In this document: in pieces, positions 61,441-64,000 of the stretch
Layout: each line of letters starts with the position of its first letter
Numbering within the stretch: the first letter of the stretch is position 1
Source: Aquirufa nivalisilvae
Lineage (GTDB): Bacteria; Bacteroidota; Bacteroidia; Cytophagales; Spirosomataceae
Assembly: GCF_004307455.1 (NCBI RefSeq)
Contig: NZ_SEWX01000008.1
Span: forward strand, 124,001 to 188,000
Reading direction: 5' to 3'
Length of the DNA: 64,000 bases
Made by a program: the position numbers and the translations under genes
Notes under the pieces: model-generated
Seen by the model: the letters and a program-made list of their open reading frames with translations, nothing else
The model's database searches: none
What the model was told of the DNA's origin: nothing

Positions 61441-63816
61441 TTAGAACGAGAAGTTATAAGTTACTGCTGGAACAAATGACCCAATAATCGATAGTTGTAC
61501 AGCCTCCGTTTGAGCTGAATTTGTTTCATTCGGACGAGTATAAACTGAAAAAGGATTTTTCCGGTTGTATAAGTTATATACGGAGAATACCCATTCTGAT
61601 GTGCCTTTTCCAAACAGGCCTTTTTTGTTTTTCTTGGTAGCAGATACATCTAATCGATGGTAATCAGGTACTCGAATATTACCCCTTGTGCCAGGTATAG
61701 TTTGTGGATAGGCAATACCTTCGTAAACATACTTTTGAACTGGAATAGAATAAGGTACCCCTGTAATGTAAGCAAAATTGGCTCCCAATGACCATTTTTC
61801 ATTTAAGGCATATTGCCCAATCAAATTTAAGGTATGTGTACGGTCATAACGACTTGTATACCATTCGTTATTATTAATCCCCTCAATCTTACGCTCTGTT
61901 CTAGCCAAGGTATAACTCAACCAGCCTGTTAGCTTGCCTACATTTTTCTTAACAAATACTTCTAAACCATAGGCCCGACCATCTCCAAACAATAAGTCTT
62001 TCTCGAAATAAGGATTTAAAAACAAGTTTGCTCGGTCAGCATAATCAATCTGATTTTGCATTTTTTTATAATACACCTCTACCGAAGCCTCATAATCATT
62101 ACCGCCTTCTCCATAGTTCTTAAAAAATCCCAAAGCTACCTGATCGGCTATTTGTGGCTTAATATTATTGGTTGAGCTAGTCCATACATCTAAAGGAGTC
62201 GATGCTGCTGTATTGGACATTAAATGAACATATTGCGACAAACGGTTAAAGCTTGCTTTGATAGATGACGCCTCATTCAATGTTAAGTTCAATGCCAAAC
62301 GAGGCTCAAAATTTCCATATGAAGCAATAACCTGATCTGAATTTACTTTATTAATCTGCAAAACATATCCCGATGGATTTTGCGCTGACATAGGAACAGC
62401 TATCCGATTATAATATTCTCCATCTAAACTTTGGTAATCATAATGAGAATAACGTAAGCCATATTGTGCCGAAAACTGAGGTGAAATCTTGAGTTCATTT
62501 CCAACATAAAAAGAAGTTTCCAATCCTCTTTTATTAGCTTGACCAAACTCCCGCTTCTCTCCAATGGATGAGGCAACTGCCTGACCTGGTTTAAATTCAT
62601 ACGACAGAATCTGACCTCCAAAAGTTAATGTATTATCAGGAGTGATATAATAGGTAAAATCAGGCTTGAAACTCAAATTAACGATATTGGAAGTCCAACG
62701 AAAGGAATCATTTGGACGTTTATTTTGTAAGTCAGAATCCAACAAGTAATCATAATTACTATAAAAACTGGTGGCATTTAAAAATAACTTATTAGAAAAG
62801 ACGTGATTCCATCGAGCTGATAATGTCCCATTACCCCAATTAAAACCAAAACCCGTTCCAAAAACATCTCGGCCAAAATAACCCGACAAAAACACGGTAT
62901 TTTTAGAATTGATGTTATAATTGACCTTAGCCGTCAAATCATAAAAATTAAATTGGGCATTCGCATTATTACCTGTCAAAAATGGCTTAGCTAATATGTC
63001 AATATAGGATCTTCTGGCAGCCACTATAAATGATGCTTTGTCCTTAATTAAAGGTGCTTCTATAGAAAGACGAGAAAAAATTACCCCAATTCCACCATTC
63101 ACTTCTAATTTTTTTGTGTTTCCTTCTTTCATTTTAACATCCAAGATCGACGAAACACGACCGCCATATTGGGCAGGTATACCTCCCTTAAACAACTTAA
63201 CGTCCTTTACCGCATCTGGATTAAAGACTGAAAAGAAGCCAAATAAGTGTGAAGAATTGTACACAGGTGCATCATCCATCAAAACTAAATTTTGATCTAC
63301 TCCCCCACCACGAACATTGAATCCTGTTGCTCCTTCTCCTACGGTGCTAACCCCTGGTAATAATTGAATGGCTCTAACTAAGTCTACTTCCCCTAATAAT
63401 GCTGGAATCCTTTTGATCGTTTTAATATCAATCTTATTGACTGACATCTCGATACTCTTCACATTTTCATCCACCGCCTTGGCCGTTACTTTGACCTCAG
63501 CTAATTCGCTATCAGCAGGTTTTAACTCGACTGAAAACTGTTGGCCCTGATTGGAAAACACAATTTTCTTCTCCACTCGCTCATACCCAGTGTAAGAAAA
63601 AACCAAGGTATATTCACCGGGAGCAAGTGTTAAACTATAAAAACCATAGGTATTGCTTTGATTTCCTACTTTGAGCTCTTTGATGTAAACATTAGCACCT
63701 ATCAATCCTTCTCCATTGGAACTGTCTTTGATATATCCGCTTAAAGTAGCTTTTTGTGCATATATAGTGCTGCAAAACAGACTAAATATGATAATAATGA
63801 GATGTCGAAATTTCAT
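61441..63816 (-). CDS. TonB-dependent receptor (with CarboxypepD_reg-like domain), DUF4249 partner
   Basis: A 791-residue protein with signal peptide (MKFRHLIIIIFSLFCSTIYAQ), carboxypeptidase-like domain (GYIKDSSNGEGLIGANVYIKELKVG) at about residues 26-105, plug (GATGFNVRGGGVDQNLVLMDDAPVYNSSHLFGFFSVFNPDAV) at about 160-205, and a barrel that ends VPAVTYNFSF. The signature GFNVRGGGxDQNLVLMDDAPVYN is that of receptors paired with DUF4249 lipoproteins. It probably imports a compound whose identity is unknown. It is the first gene of the two-gene operon with DUF4249 at 60519. Confidence 0.93.
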   Translation of the reverse strand: MKFRHLIIIIFSLFCSTIYAQKATLSGYIKDSSNGEGLIGANVYIKELKVGNQSNTYGFYSLTLAPGEYTLVFSYTGYERVEKKIVFSNQGQQFSVELKPADSELAEVKVTAKAVDENVKSIEMSVNKIDIKTIKRIPALLGEVDLVRAIQLLPGVSTVGEGATGFNVRGGGVDQNLVLMDDAPVYNSSHLFGFFSVFNPDAVKDVKLFKGGIPAQYGGRVSSILDVKMKEGNTKKLEVNGGIGVIFSRLSIEAPLIKDKASFIVAARRSYIDILAKPFLTGNNANAQFNFYDLTAKVNYNINSKNTVFLSGYFGRDVFGTGFGFNWGNGTLSARWNHVFSNKLFLNATSFYSNYDYLLDSDLQNKRPNDSFRWTSNIVNLSFKPDFTYYITPDNTLTFGGQILSYEFKPGQAVASSIGEKREFGQANKRGLETSFYVGNELKISPQFSAQYGLRYSHYDYQSLDGEYYNRIAVPMSAQNPSGYVLQINKVNSDQVIASYGNFEPRLALNLTLNEASSIKASFNRLSQYVHLMSNTAASTPLDVWTSSTNNIKPQIADQVALGFFKNYGEGGNDYEASVEVYYKKMQNQIDYADRANLFLNPYFEKDLLFGDGRAYGLEVFVKKNVGKLTGWLSYTLARTERKIEGINNNEWYTSRYDRTHTLNLIGQYALNEKWSLGANFAYITGVPYSIPVQKYVYEGIAYPQTIPGTRGNIRVPDYHRLDVSATKKNKKGLFGKGTSEWVFSVYNLYNRKNPFSVYTRPNETNSAQTEAVQLSIIGSFVPAVTYNFSF

Positions 63817-63930
63817 TGAATTAGATTATTGAACACTTGAGTATAATGATTGACACAAAGATAAACTTACAATGTGACAATAAAGTTTCAAAAACTTATA
63901 ATCTGAAAATTTACCCATATTTAATTTTTA

Positions 63931-63964
63931 AAAATAATTCGGTAACATATTACCGAATTATTTT
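63931..63964. promoter_or_regulatory. Palindrome near the right window edge
   Basis: 15-base perfect arms (63931-63945 and 63950-63964) with a four-base loop (CATA); the arms contain AATTCGGTAA/TTACCGAATT and are flanked by A/T runs. It may be a terminator of a minus-strand gene beyond the edge, or an operator of a plus-strand gene starting after 64000. The region 63817-64000 contains no other gene. Confidence 0.6.
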
Positions 63965-64000
63965 TATTTTAATTTTTTGTACTACTTTTACATCACAATC

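Overview
The window is a stretch of AT-rich Bacteroidota chromosome, most likely from the order Cytophagales. Evidence: two SusC/SusD pairs, several carboxypeptidase-regulatory-domain TonB receptors, a PorT-like type IX secretion protein next to ubiE, an ArgF'-type transcarbamylase, a PadR/PspC/GIN-domain module, and promoters of the Bacteroidota TAnnTTTG type. Genus cannot be fixed from this sequence. There are no rRNA or tRNA genes, CRISPR arrays, transposases or phage genes. The gene set is mostly ordinary chromosome.

Layout. 1-8.4 kb: two adjacent SusC/SusD outer-membrane uptake systems on the minus strand, separated by a strong terminator. 8.5-12 kb: a GntP-type permease, a sugar nucleotidyltransferase and a GHMP sugar kinase. 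12-18.6 kb: a DUF5009 membrane protein, a truncated haemoglobin with a vanadium-haloperoxidase-like lipoprotein, an FAD amine oxidase, then an alpha/beta hydrolase, a CBS protein and NAD kinase. 18.6-24.9 kb: a duplicated non-coding repeat, mutS, a GMC oxidoreductase with its small secreted subunit, and pgeF.

25.1-32.3 kb is the most unusual region: a compact seven-gene, same-strand cluster that reads as an azole-forming RiPP (TOMM/LAP) pathway. It starts with a 50-residue precursor peptide whose core alternates Thr and Cys (residues 30-38). This is followed by an E1-like/RRE docking protein with two CxxC pairs, a YcaO cyclodehydratase ending in PxPxP, a secreted helical/TPR-like protein, a SagB-type FMN dehydrogenase, a membrane M50-type protease and a TonB-dependent receptor. 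The chemistry implied is Thr/Cys to azoline (E1-like plus YcaO), then azoline to azole (SagB), then perhaps leader removal (protease). The TonB receptor, and the absence of any ABC exporter, suggest a function tied to outer-membrane transport, possibly metal capture.

32.3-47.7 kb: housekeeping genes (cdsA, dusB, pyrH, frr, a polyprenyl diphosphate synthase) mixed with a GH43-like enzyme, a beta-carotene ketolase (crtW-like), a patatin and a large beta-barrel receptor with a glycine-rich tail. 47.7-52 kb: an arginine operon argF'-argB-argE-argH, probably of the N-succinyl type found in Bacteroidota. 52-56.8 kb: riboflavin synthase, a DUF1684 protein, and a GIN-domain/PspC/PadR set with a clear operator palindrome. 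56.9-64 kb: a histidine kinase, an AEC carrier, ubiE-porT, and a DUF4249 lipoprotein with its TonB receptor.

Starts were chosen by eye, favouring ATG codons that place a signal peptide or family-typical N-terminus first. Several long in-frame extensions were trimmed for this reason.
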